Positions 14,688 through 22,481 of a DNA stretch of 33,352 nt are shown here, in pieces. Both the position numbers and the translations under genes were made by a program. The stretch covers positions 1-33,352 of the forward strand of contig DASWMP010000309.1 of assembly GCA_036399695.1 (NCBI GenBank), in the 5' to 3' direction. The notes under the pieces are model-generated. The model saw only the letters and a list, made by a program, of their open reading frames with translations. It was not told the DNA's origin and made no database searches. Position 1 is the first letter of the stretch; each line of letters starts with the position of its first letter. Source of the DNA: DASVEE01 sp036399695 (lineage in GTDB: Bacteria; Acidobacteriota; Thermoanaerobaculia; Gp7-AA8).

Positions 14688-16727
14688 ATGAAGCTTTCTC
14701 GCGACTGGCTCAACGACTACATCGACCTCGCCGATCTCCCTGACGCGTCGCTCGAGCGGCGCTTTATCGAGATCGGCCATGCGGTCGAGGCGACGGAGCC
14801 GCACGGATCGGACCTGGTGTTCGATCTGGAGATCACGACGAACCGCGTCGACGCGATGTCGCACCTCGGCATGGCCCGCGAGCTGTCGGCCGCCCTCGGC
14901 CGCGAGATCCGTAACGCGCCCAAGGTCACCGCGTCCGCGGACGGCAGTGCGCAGCCCCCGGTCACAATCCGGATCGAAGCGCCGGAGATGTGCCGCCGCT
15001 TCTCCGGGCTGGTCATCCGCAGCATCGAGGTGGGGCCGTCGCCGGAGCCGATCCAGCGCCGCCTCGAAGCCATCGGCCTCCGTCCGATCAACAACATCGT
15101 CGACGTGACGAACTACGTGATGCTCGCCCTCGGCCATCCGATGCACGCGTACGACCTCGACCGCCTCGCCGAGGCCACCGTCATCGTGCGCCCCGGCAAG
15201 CCGGGCGAGAAGATGAAGACGCTCGACGGCGAGACCCGCACGATCGACGCCGAGACCGTCGTCATCGCCGACGCGCAGCACCCCATCGGCCTCGGCGGCG
15301 TGATGGGCGGTTTCGAGTCCGAGATCACCAACGCAACGAAGAACATCCTGCTCGAATGCGCATGGTTCGAGCCGTCCGTCATCCGCCGCACGGCACGCCG
15401 CCTCGGGCTCAAGACCGATGCGTCGTACCGCTTCGAGCGCGGCGCCGATCCGAACGACACCGTCGCCACGATCGAGCTGGCCGCGCAGATGATCCAGGAG
15501 CTGGCCGGCGGCACGCGCGACGGTGCCCTGATCGACATCGTCGCCGCGGAGACGAAGCCGAAGACGCTCCGGCTCCGCGCGCCGCGTCTGTCCGAGGCGT
15601 CGGGCGGCGTGGTCGGCATCGGCTACGCGCTCGAGCTCTTCCGCCGTCTCGGCTTCGGCGCCGAGCCCGCGGGCGACGATCTCGACATCACCGTGCCGAC
15701 CTACCGCGGCGACATTTTCGAGGAGATGGACCTCATCGAGGAAGTGCTCCGCTTCTACGGTTACGACAAGATCCCGGCTTCGCTGCCGCGCCTCACGACC
15801 GGCGACACGCGGCCGTACGTCATCGGCGAGCTGGAAGACCAAACGCGCCAGATCTTCGTCGGCTCCGGCCTCACGGAGGTCGTGAACTACTCGTTCATCC
15901 ATCCGAAGCACAACCCGCTGTTCTCGGACGAGCAGCCGCTCGCGATCACGAACGCTCTCAACGAGAACATCGCCTCGATGCGCCTGTCGCTCATTCCTGG
16001 GCTGCTCGAGACGGCGGCGTACAACCGCTCGTACGGCACGCGCGACGGCGCCCTGTTCGAAGTCGGCCGCACCTACCACCGCGGCGGTGAAGGCGCCGTC
16101 GAAGGGATCGTCGAGCGCCACCGCGTCGCCGCCGTCATGTACGGCTCGCTCGGCCTGCAGTGGAACGAGCAGAAGCGCGACGTCGACTTCTTCGACATCA
16201 AGGGCATCGTCGAGCAGCTCGCGGCGAAGCTCCACGTGACGCTGACGTACGAGACGTCCGAGACGTCGTGGCTACGCAAGGGCAAGCGCGCGGTCGCGAA
16301 GCATGGGGAGCGCGTCGTGGCGCAGCTCGGGTTCCTCGCGTCAGAGGTGCTGCAGCAGTTCGACATGAAAGGCGACGTCGCCGCCGCCGAGCTCGATCTG
16401 CAGGCGCTGCTCGGCGCCGGTGCCGAGTGGAAGATGGCGCAGGTCGCCCGCTTCCCCGGCGTTCCGATGATCCTCGCCGTGACCCACGAGCGGGACGTCG
16501 AATACGCCCGCATTATCGATACCATCCGTTCACTCGACGTGCCGCATCTGCACGAGGTCGGCCTTCGCGACCGCTGGATCCCGGAAGGGGAGACGGCGGT
16601 CAAGACGACCCTCGGCATGTGGTACCAGGCCTTCGATCGCTCGCTCACGCAGGACGAAGTGAGCGCGCTGCACACGCAGCTCGCCACCCGCGTCACGGAG
16701 CTGCTGCCGGTCAAACTACTTTCATAA
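14688..16727 (+). CDS. pheT: Phenylalanine--tRNA ligase beta subunit, lacking the N-terminal tRNA-binding domain
   Basis: Beta subunit of the tetrameric PheRS that charges tRNA-Phe. It begins MKLSRDWLNDYIDL as in family members. It then contains VFDLEITTNRVDAMSHLGMA, the B3/4 editing domain (INNIVDVTNYVML, GHPMHAYDLDRL, GGVMGG), the B5 segment and the catalytic-like core (NYSFIHPK, NALNENIASMRLSLIPGLL). It ends with the ferredoxin-fold anticodon-binding domain (RFPGVPMILAVTHE, TLGMWYQAFDRSLTQDEV). At 679 aa it is about 110 residues shorter than the E. coli type because the EMAP-II-like tRNA-binding domain between the first two segments is missing. pheS is not upstream. Confidence 0.95.
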   Translation: MKLSRDWLNDYIDLADLPDASLERRFIEIGHAVEATEPHGSDLVFDLEITTNRVDAMSHLGMARELSAALGREIRNAPKVTASADGSAQPPVTIRIEAPEMCRRFSGLVIRSIEVGPSPEPIQRRLEAIGLRPINNIVDVTNYVMLALGHPMHAYDLDRLAEATVIVRPGKPGEKMKTLDGETRTIDAETVVIADAQHPIGLGGVMGGFESEITNATKNILLECAWFEPSVIRRTARRLGLKTDASYRFERGADPNDTVATIELAAQMIQELAGGTRDGALIDIVAAETKPKTLRLRAPRLSEASGGVVGIGYALELFRRLGFGAEPAGDDLDITVPTYRGDIFEEMDLIEEVLRFYGYDKIPASLPRLTTGDTRPYVIGELEDQTRQIFVGSGLTEVVNYSFIHPKHNPLFSDEQPLAITNALNENIASMRLSLIPGLLETAAYNRSYGTRDGALFEVGRTYHRGGEGAVEGIVERHRVAAVMYGSLGLQWNEQKRDVDFFDIKGIVEQLAAKLHVTLTYETSETSWLRKGKRAVAKHGERVVAQLGFLASEVLQQFDMKGDVAAAELDLQALLGAGAEWKMAQVARFPGVPMILAVTHERDVEYARIIDTIRSLDVPHLHEVGLRDRWIPEGETAVKTTLGMWYQAFDRSLTQDEVSALHTQLATRVTELLPVKLLS

Positions 16728-16740
16728 CGGGAGAGAGTGC

Positions 16741-17076
16741 GTGAGCAACAACAACAATAAGAAGAATCGCGATGAGCGCATCATGCTGAGCGGCACGGAA
16801 GACGGCGAGATTCTCGCCCGCCTCAGCGAGCGCGTCGAACGAGCCGTAGCCACGATCCAGGACCTCCGCCGCGAACGCGAGCAGTTGCAGGCGCGCGTAA
16901 CGGAGCTGGAGACGAGACTGGCCGACGCCGATCAGACGTCGACGAGACTCGAAACCCTCGAAGAAGAACACGACCGCTTCCAACGCGAACGCGGCGAGAT
17001 CCGCGACCGCATCGAGACCATCCTGGCGAACCTGGAGACGCTGGAGCCGGCAGAAGCGCCCGAGGTGGCAGAGTAG
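16741..17076 (+). CDS. Coiled-coil protein, possibly ZapB-like
   Basis: A 111-aa, highly charged protein. Residues about 20-95 read as a continuous heptad-type coiled coil (ILARLSERVERAVATIQDL, REREQLQARVTELETRLADA, TLEEEHDRFQRERGEIRDRI). The N-terminus is a poly-N stretch. GTG at 16741 follows GGGAGAG by about 8 nt, 13 bp after the pheT stop, so it is very likely cotranscribed. In other bacteria a ZapB-like coiled coil and ZapA follow pheT, where they stabilise the FtsZ ring; that comparison supports the call, but no zapA is here and the sequence alone fits any short coiled coil. Confidence 0.55.
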   Translation: MSNNNNKKNRDERIMLSGTEDGEILARLSERVERAVATIQDLRREREQLQARVTELETRLADADQTSTRLETLEEEHDRFQRERGEIRDRIETILANLETLEPAEAPEVAE

Positions 17077-17119
17077 GGTTGCGAGACGGTCGTTCTCAGA
17101 CGGCCTGCGGAACTCGTTT

Positions 17120-17264
17120 GGAGTGCGGCAGCGACGCCTCATCAGTTGCCGCTTTCCCCCAGCGGCAGGGTCGAGCTGCCGCCCTTTTATGCACCACGCA
17201 GGCCGCAGCTCGCCGCTGCGGCTAGAAGAAAGCGGCAGTTGATGAGGCGTCGCTGCCGCACTCC
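17120..17264. repeat. GTGCGGCAGCGACG-family inverted repeat with nested hairpins
   Basis: Outer arms of 37 nt, 17120-17156 and 17228-17264, match in all but two positions; those two are G-U pairs in RNA. Between them lie two smaller hairpins, GCGGCAG/CTGCCGC near 17161-17182 and GCCGCAGC/GCTGCGGC near 17202-17222. The same outer arm occurs perfectly at 22785-22865. It follows the coiled-coil gene; positions 17265-17286 hold nothing I recognise. Confidence 0.9.
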
Positions 17265-17286
17265 ATACTCTGCGTCGCTCTTCGCT

Positions 17287-17391
17287 TCATTTCCATGATG
17301 TTGCAGCAAGAGCGAGCAACTCTGCCGCAACCCGAGCGCGCTCTTCGATCGGAAAGCTGAGGGCAGTGCGCAACAGTTCGTCGGGCGTCAT
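17287..17391 (-). CDS. Short RelB-like antitoxin fragment
   Basis: A 34-aa reading frame from ATG 17391 to TGA 17287, MTPDELLRTALSFPIEERA and onward. It resembles the first half of the 'putative addiction module component' antitoxins: a helix with L-x-LP-x-EER-A-x-LAE-LL spacing, here LRTALSFPIEERARVAAELL. Members are usually 65-75 aa, so the second half (the toxin-binding part) is absent. It may be a relic of a toxin-antitoxin pair; no toxin lies beside it. It lies between two intergenic repeats. Confidence 0.45.
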   Translation of the reverse strand: MTPDELLRTALSFPIEERARVAAELLALAATSWK

Positions 17392-17409
17392 CAGTAAATC
17401 TTACCGGAA

Positions 17410-17515
17410 GGAACGATGGGACCTATGGGACAAATAGGACTGTTGGGATCTGTGCGGTGCTGTATCCAGCCATAGGTCCTATAGGTCCCATCTGTCCCAT
17501 AGGTCCCATCGTTCC
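17410..17515. repeat. Second CCTATAGGTCCCAT-family inverted repeat
   Basis: Left arm about 17410-17440 (begins GGAACGATGGGACCTATGGG), right arm about 17472-17515 ending in its complement GTCCCATAGGTCCCATCG and TTCC. The arms agree in about 30 positions with a few changes, separated by about 30 nt. The sister copy is at 6435-6540. It sits after the Roadblock-like gene on its strand, in terminator position. Confidence 0.8.
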
Positions 17516-17540
17516 CCCCGTGCAATCAGGGAAGCGTCCC

Positions 17541-17903
17541 CTACATCTCCGCGATCAGCGCCTCTCTGCACGAGGCCAACCGGTGCCAGGCCACGCCTTC
17601 GTTGGCGGCGCTGTCCATCACCAGCACAACGTAGTAGCCGTCGCGGAGATCGCAGCTCAGGACCTTCGTCTTGGCGAACTCGATCTTGAACCGCTGGGGC
17701 TCTCCCACGTCCAGCCCCGTGCAGACGCGCTTCAGTTGCATCAGGAAGATGCCCTGGTACGCGCCGATGATCTTCAGGTCGTCTTTCGCGAGGTCGCCGT
17801 GGCAGAGGAGCTCCACCGTCTCTCCCTCGTAGTCGAGGAAGAGCGCGGCGATGGAGCCGTCGGTGCTGGTCAGGAGCTCGTCGAGGATGCGCAGGAAGGC
17901 CAC
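17541..17903 (-). CDS. Roadblock/LC7-like protein
   Basis: A 120-aa protein whose secondary structure pattern fits Roadblock/LC7 (MglB-like): helix FLRILDELLT, strands SIAALFLDYEGETVELLCHGD, a long helix KIIGAYQGIFLMQLKRV, then strands RFKIEFAKTKVLSCDLRDGYYVVLVMD and helix ALIAEM. Such proteins act as dimers with small GTPases or as scaffolds; no MglA-like GTPase is present here. Start ATG 17903 is 3 bp beyond the TPR stop, so it is the last gene of the HD-GYP operon. Family assignment is by pattern only. Confidence 0.6.
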   Translation of the reverse strand: MAFLRILDELLTSTDGSIAALFLDYEGETVELLCHGDLAKDDLKIIGAYQGIFLMQLKRVCTGLDVGEPQRFKIEFAKTKVLSCDLRDGYYVVLVMDSAANEGVAWHRLASCREALIAEM

Positions 17904-17906
17904 GCG

Positions 17907-18611
17907 CTACTCCCACATCACCAGGAACTTGCGTGCCTCGACCGCCTCGGGCGAATCGGGTGCGAGCTCGGTGACTTTCTTGAGATACGACATCGCCACG
18001 TCCGTCCGGCCCGCGCGGTGCGCCGAAATGCCGAAACGCAGCATCGCCAGCACCGAATCGGGATGACGTTTCAGATAATCGAAGTAGGCGCGCCCGCCGC
18101 CCTGCAGATCCCCGCGGCGCTCGCGCAACATGCCCACGTACAGCAGTGCCGCGTCGTACGACGGGTCCAGCGTCAGCGCCCGCTCCAGCCACTGCTCCGA
18201 TTCCGCCGTCTTCTTCATCCCATCGAGCGCCAAGCCGTTGTGATACGCGGCAGCCGCGCGCAGCGGCGACGCTTCGTCGGCATAGATCTTCTGCAGCTCC
18301 GCCGACGCGCGTGCCGCTTCGCCCAGCTTCATCAACGCCAGCGCGCGATTGAAGCGCGCCTCCTGCAGCGCCGGATTCAGCGTCAGCGCGCGATCGAACG
18401 CCGTGAGCGACTGCTTCGCGTCGCCGGAGAGCAGCATCGTCAGGCCGCGCAGGTTCTCCACCTCCGGCTCCGACGCGCCGCCGCTCCTGGCACCGTCGAG
18501 CTGCCGCAGCGCCGCGCCGTACTGCCCGCGCATCAGATACATCACGCTGCGTTCGCAGGCGGAATTCGAAGCGGCGAGCAGCGAGGCCGCGAGGACGAGG
18601 GTCTGGATCAG
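17907..18611 (-). CDS. Exported TPR-repeat protein
   Basis: About 234 aa with at least four TPR-like units: LTMLLSGDAKQSLTAFDRAL, ARFNRALALMKLGEAARASA, AYHNGLALDGMKKTAESEQW, ALLYVGMLRERRGDLQGGGR and a closing FGISAHRAGRTDVAMSYL. The N-terminus IQTLVLAASLLAASNSACERS looks like a signal peptide, possibly lipoprotein-like, although the lipobox is imperfect. No ATG/GTG is near that signal: the best start is CTG at 18611, overlapping the TGA of the HD-GYP gene (CTGA). Alternatively it starts at the in-frame GTG or ATG just before MYLMRGQ, losing the signal. It is the middle gene of a three-gene operon. Confidence 0.75.
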   Translation of the reverse strand: MIQTLVLAASLLAASNSACERSVMYLMRGQYGAALRQLDGARSGGASEPEVENLRGLTMLLSGDAKQSLTAFDRALTLNPALQEARFNRALALMKLGEAARASAELQKIYADEASPLRAAAAYHNGLALDGMKKTAESEQWLERALTLDPSYDAALLYVGMLRERRGDLQGGGRAYFDYLKRHPDSVLAMLRFGISAHRAGRTDVAMSYLKKVTELAPDSPEAVEARKFLVMWE

Positions 18612-20350
18612 GCGGCGCCTCGCACTTGCTCTTCGATCTGGATGTCGCCGCGCTTCACCGCGTTCACGAACGCCTCGACCACGCGCGGATCGAAGCGCGT
18701 CCCGGCGAAGCTCTTGATCTTCTCGACGACGTAGCCGACGTCCATCGCCTTCTGGTACGGCCGGTTCGTCGTCATGGCGTCGAACGTATCGGCGATGGCC
18801 ACGATGCGCGCCTGCATCGGGATCTCTTCCCCTTCGAGGTTGTCGGGGTAGCCGCCGCCACTCCACTTCTCGTGGTGGTACTTCATGCCCGGGACGATGT
18901 CGATGAGCTGCGAAACGCCGCCCATGATCGCCGCCCCTTTGGCCGGATGCTGCTTCATGATCTCGAACTCTTCCTCCGACAGCGCGCCCGGCTTGCGGAG
19001 GATACGGTCGTCGATGCCGATCTTGCCGACGTCGTGCAGCAGCGCGCTGATGCGCAGGTTGCGCATCTCACGCTCGTCGAGGCCGGCGTTCTTGCCGATG
19101 GCGATCGAATAACGGGCCACCCGCTCCGAATGCCCGCGCGTGTACGGGTCCTTCGCGTCGATGGCGGCGGCCAGCATACGAACCGAGTTGATGAACAGCA
19201 GGTGGTTCTCGTGCGCCGCCTTCTTGAGCTGCTCGATGGCCGTCTCGATCGACTCCGACATCACGTTGAAGTTCTGCGCGAGGTCGCCGATCTCGTTGTG
19301 GCTCTTGATCGACACCCGCTGCTGGTAGTTCCCGTTGGCGATCTCGCGCGAGCGCTCCGCCAGCAAACGGACCGGCCGGGCGATGCCCGACGCGAAGACG
19401 ATCGCTGCGGCGATGGCCAGGACCAGCGCGATCGACCCCCACTGTATCGTCGCCCGCATCATCTGATCGACCGAGACGAAGGCGCGCTTCTCCGGCTTCT
19501 GCACGATCACGGCGACGTTCTGCGCTGCCGGCGCGACCGTGCCCAGCACCTTCTCGTTCCGTCCCGAGACCGTATCGTTGTACGACTCGGTGAGGCGGAC
19601 GAGCGGCGCCTTCGCGAACGCCTGCACCAGCTTGAGGCTCGAGTAATTCGGATGCTGCACTTCGATGGCCGGCTCGCTGTGGATCAGCACCTTGCCGTCG
19701 CGGTCGACGACGAAGGCCGTCACGTCGCCTTTGCCTTCTTCACGGATGCGCTCGACGATGCGCCGCAGGCTGACGAGCCCGACGACCGCTCCCGTCACCT
19801 TTCCGTCATCGACGACCGGCACGGCCAGTACGACGGCCGGCACGTTCATCGAGGCGATGTGCTGGATGCGTCCCGTCGACTCCTGTCCTGCCAGCGCCAC
19901 CTGGCGCGCCAGCTCGAGTTCCTGCACGATCGAAGCGTCGAGATCGGCCGGCTTCGCCTCGGCACCCTGGCCGGCGGCGTTGACGACGCGCAGCGCGATG
20001 AGGTCGCTGTCGGCGGTCATGTAGTCGGCGATCCACGGACCACCCGAGGCGTAGGTGAACGGGTCCGTACCGGCGGGGAGCGCGTTGCGCAGCACCCGGA
20101 CGCTGCCCGCGATCTTCGTGAGCTGCTGCCGGTTGCTCGTCAGCAGGTTCTGGACGTCGGTGGCGATGCTGACAGCCGAGCGCGTCAGGTATTTCTTTTC
20201 GAGCGTCTCCAGCGAATCGCGGTTGATTCTCTGCAGGAAGTAATGCGAGACGATGAGCGGCAGCAGTCCGACCAGCACCATCGCCCCGAGGAGAGTCCAG
20301 ACGAGGCGGGCGCGGCGGAACGGGCGGGGAGCGGGGGGCGCTTCGGACAT
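18608..20350 (-). CDS. Membrane sensor with HAMP and HD-GYP phosphodiesterase domain
   Basis: About 580 aa. Order: TM1 (LVWTLLGAMVLVGLLPLIV), a periplasmic dCache-type sensor (about 40-300, including VVLAVPVVDDGKVTGAVVG), TM2 (IALVLAIAAAIVFASGI), HAMP (ARPVRLLAERSREIANGNYQ), a short coiled coil, then HD-GYP. HD-GYP enzymes hydrolyse cyclic di-GMP with a metal centre; motifs are GHSERVARYSIAIG, ALLHDVGKIGIDD, HPAKGA and HHEKWSGGGYP (S replaces the frequent D). Start ATG 20350 is preferred over a TTG at 20359. Its gene ends by overlapping the TPR gene, so ligand sensing, cyclic-di-GMP turnover and the two downstream proteins likely belong together. Confidence 0.92.
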   Translation of the reverse strand: MSEAPPAPRPFRRARLVWTLLGAMVLVGLLPLIVSHYFLQRINRDSLETLEKKYLTRSAVSIATDVQNLLTSNRQQLTKIAGSVRVLRNALPAGTDPFTYASGGPWIADYMTADSDLIALRVVNAAGQGAEAKPADLDASIVQELELARQVALAGQESTGRIQHIASMNVPAVVLAVPVVDDGKVTGAVVGLVSLRRIVERIREEGKGDVTAFVVDRDGKVLIHSEPAIEVQHPNYSSLKLVQAFAKAPLVRLTESYNDTVSGRNEKVLGTVAPAAQNVAVIVQKPEKRAFVSVDQMMRATIQWGSIALVLAIAAAIVFASGIARPVRLLAERSREIANGNYQQRVSIKSHNEIGDLAQNFNVMSESIETAIEQLKKAAHENHLLFINSVRMLAAAIDAKDPYTRGHSERVARYSIAIGKNAGLDEREMRNLRISALLHDVGKIGIDDRILRKPGALSEEEFEIMKQHPAKGAAIMGGVSQLIDIVPGMKYHHEKWSGGGYPDNLEGEEIPMQARIVAIADTFDAMTTNRPYQKAMDVGYVVEKIKSFAGTRFDPRVVEAFVNAVKRGDIQIEEQVRGAA

Positions 20351-20359
20351 TGGAGTCAA

Positions 20360-20462
20360 ATTATAGAGAATGCAGAAGGCAGAGCGCAGAACGAAGAAGC
20401 GACAGGCAGAACCTGCCTGAGGATTTCTCCATTCTCCATTCTACGTTCTGCGTTCTGAATTC
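20360..20462. repeat. GTTCTGCGTTCTGC-family inverted repeat, degenerate copy
   Basis: The left part (20367-20394) contains GCAGAAGGCAGAGCGCAGAACG, the right part (20430-20458) contains CATTCTCCATTCTACGTTCTGCGTT. Pairing is imperfect. It occupies the divergent gap between the HD-GYP sensor and hemW and reaches to 3 bp before the hemW ATG, leaving no visible ribosome-binding site. Confidence 0.7.
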
Positions 20463-21557
20463 ATGAGTACCGGTCTCTACGTCCACCTGCCGTTCTGCCG
20501 CGTTCACTGCACCTACTGCCCCTTCGCCATCTCCACCGACCTCTCGCTTCAGGACCGCTACACCGAAGCGCTCCTGCGTGAGATCGACGCGAAAGGGCAG
20601 GGGGAGACGGTGGATACGCTGTACTTCGGCGGCGGCACGCCCTCGCGGACGAGTCTCGCCAATCTGGCCCGCATCGTCGCGCGGCTGCGGGAGCGCTTCG
20701 TCCTCGGCGCGGATGCCGAGTTCTCCATCGAAGCGAACCCGGAGGACGTGACGCCGGAGTCGCTGGCGGCCTGGCGGGAGCTCGGCGTCAACCGGCTCTC
20801 CATCGGCGTGCAGTCGTTCATCGACGACGAGCTCGTCGCCATCGGCCGCATTCACGGGCGGGAGCGGGCCATCCGCGCCGTGAGCGACGCCGTGGCCGCC
20901 GGTTTCCGGGCGAACCTCGATCTCATCCTCGGCCTGCCGCAACAGACGGCCGCCTCGTTCGGCGAGACCCTCGACGTGGCCACGAGCCTCGGCGTCGGCC
21001 ATCTCTCTCTCTATATGCTCGACCTGGAAGAGAAAACGCCGCTCCAGGTGCAGGTGGCGCGCGGCCGCGTCCTCCTGCCGGAGGACGAGCTCGTGGCCGA
21101 CCAGTATCTCGACGCGATCGACCGGCTCGGGCGCGCCGGTCTGCGGCAGTACGAGATCTCCAACTTCGCGCGGGAAGGGGAGGAGTGCCGCCACAACCTC
21201 CGCTACTGGACCCGTTCCGAGTACCACGGCCTCGGCCTCGCCGCGCACTCGTTCCTCGGCACGCGCCGTTTCGCCAACACCCGCGACATCCATCGCTACA
21301 TCGACGCCTCCCCCGACACACTCGATTTCGAAGAAGACCTCGGCGAAGGGGAAGCACGCCGCGAACTGCTCTTCCTCCAGTTGCGCCGCACCTCCGGCAT
21401 ACAATCTGAAGACATCGTCCGGCTTTGCGGACAGGAGGGCATCGAATGGATCGAGCTAGGTTTACGGGATGGGTGGCTGCGGCAGGACGGCTCGCGCGTG
21501 GCCTTCACACCCACGGGATTTCTGCAAAGCAACGACTTCATTTCGCAGCTCTTCTGA
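20463..21557 (+). CDS. hemW: Radical SAM heme chaperone HemW
   Basis: A 364-aa radical SAM protein. The cluster motif is CRVHCTYCPF (C12, C16, C19). HemW-type features are TLYFGGGTPS, FSIEANPEDVT, INRLSIGVQSF-like NRLSIGVQSF, DLILGLPQQT and the RHNLRYWTRSEYHGLGLAAHSF segment near 240; it ends in the winged domain. HemW inserts heme into respiratory enzymes; related coproporphyrinogen dehydrogenases (HemN) are longer and have an extra N-terminal segment. The stop overlaps the ATG of the next gene by 1 bp. Confidence 0.93.
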   Translation: MSTGLYVHLPFCRVHCTYCPFAISTDLSLQDRYTEALLREIDAKGQGETVDTLYFGGGTPSRTSLANLARIVARLRERFVLGADAEFSIEANPEDVTPESLAAWRELGVNRLSIGVQSFIDDELVAIGRIHGRERAIRAVSDAVAAGFRANLDLILGLPQQTAASFGETLDVATSLGVGHLSLYMLDLEEKTPLQVQVARGRVLLPEDELVADQYLDAIDRLGRAGLRQYEISNFAREGEECRHNLRYWTRSEYHGLGLAAHSFLGTRRFANTRDIHRYIDASPDTLDFEEDLGEGEARRELLFLQLRRTSGIQSEDIVRLCGQEGIEWIELGLRDGWLRQDGSRVAFTPTGFLQSNDFISQLF

Positions 21558-22270
21558 TGGTCTTCGCCGCCCTCGTCGCCGCGCCGCTGCACGCGCAGAC
21601 CGACGAAGGGGACATCAACTTCGATCCGACCATCACCGACGAAGAGTTCGGCGAGTTCTCCCGCATCGTTGGCCAGGCCATTTACGCCACGCCCGTCGAG
21701 CCCGCCCGTGCGACCGGTCTCCTCGGCTTCGACATCGGCATCGCCGTCACCGGCGTGGAAGTCGATACCGATTCCCCGTTCTGGCAGGCCGCCGTCGATA
21801 ACGACGTCACGATCGACAACTACCTGGCCGTGCCCCGGTTGGTCGTGAGCAAAGGCCTCGGCGCCGCCACCATCTCCGGCACCTACGCCCGGATCCCCGA
21901 CCTCGAGCTCGAGCTCTGGGGCGGCTCGCTGGACGTGCCCATCATCAACGGCGGTCTCGTGAAGCCGACGCTCGCCCTTCGCGGCAGCTACTCCACGCTG
22001 CAGGGCACGGACGTCTTCGAGTGCAAGACCTACGGCGTAGAAGCCTTCCTCTCGAAAGGCTTCGGCCCTGTCACGCCCTACGCCGCCGTAGGCCGTATGC
22101 GCGTCGACTCCGAAGGCGAGATCCCGGACGTGCGCACGCTCAGCGACCAGTCGGACATCAACCGCTACACGGTGGGCGTGCGCCTCTCGTTCCTGATCCC
22201 GAAGTTCGTCGTCGAAGCCACCCAGGCGGAGGAGCGCAGCTACTCCGCGAAGGTGAGCTTCGGCTGGTAA
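21557..22270 (+). CDS. Outer-membrane-beta-barrel-like exported protein
   Basis: Product about 237 aa. After a signal-like stretch (MVFAALVAAPLHA, then QTDEGD) the sequence is a run of alternating strands (LLGFDIGIAVTGVEV, AATISGTYARIPD, VKPTLALRGSYSTL, VTPYAAVGRMRVDS, YTVGVRLSFLIPKF) ending YSAKVSFGW, the aromatic end typical of outer-membrane barrels. ATG at 21557 overlaps the hemW stop. The reading frame stays open for 44 codons upstream; a longer start at 21446 would give a signal peptide with a basic n-region (SAKQRLHFAALLMVF) but would overlap hemW by 112 bp. I do not recognise a named family. Confidence 0.65.
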   Translation: MVFAALVAAPLHAQTDEGDINFDPTITDEEFGEFSRIVGQAIYATPVEPARATGLLGFDIGIAVTGVEVDTDSPFWQAAVDNDVTIDNYLAVPRLVVSKGLGAATISGTYARIPDLELELWGGSLDVPIINGGLVKPTLALRGSYSTLQGTDVFECKTYGVEAFLSKGFGPVTPYAAVGRMRVDSEGEIPDVRTLSDQSDINRYTVGVRLSFLIPKFVVEATQAEERSYSAKVSFGW

Positions 22271-22346
22271 CGCGCGGATGGTCCTCGTACAGGCGCACAG
22301 CGTGCCGATACCCTCGTGGGCGGGCGCATTCGTGAGCCTTCAAAGA

Positions 22347-22416
22347 CCGGACAGACAAGAGTGTCTGTCCCACATCAGGACAATGCAATGTGGGACAGAC
22401 ACTCTTGTCTGTCCGG
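22347..22416. repeat. Paired inverted hairpin repeats, opposite orientation to 2431-2506
   Basis: Perfect 29-bp arms (22347-22375 and 22388-22416) with a 12-nt spacer. Each arm is a full copy of the GGACAGACA hairpin. Here CCGG lies on the outside and CACAT on the inside, the reverse of the pair at 2431-2506. Positions 22271-22346 and 22417-22481 show no other feature. Confidence 0.93.
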
Positions 22417-22481
22417 TTCCCGACCCCCTGGCACTCCGAGTTCCGCCACAAACCTCGGCCACCCGCGTCGATCAGAACCGC

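Noticed and set aside
13440..16235. Very long antisense open frame opposite the meaB-pheT region
   Set aside because: It lies opposite clearly coding plus-strand genes and reads as low-complexity R/D/V/L-rich translation, typical of GC-rich antisense frames.
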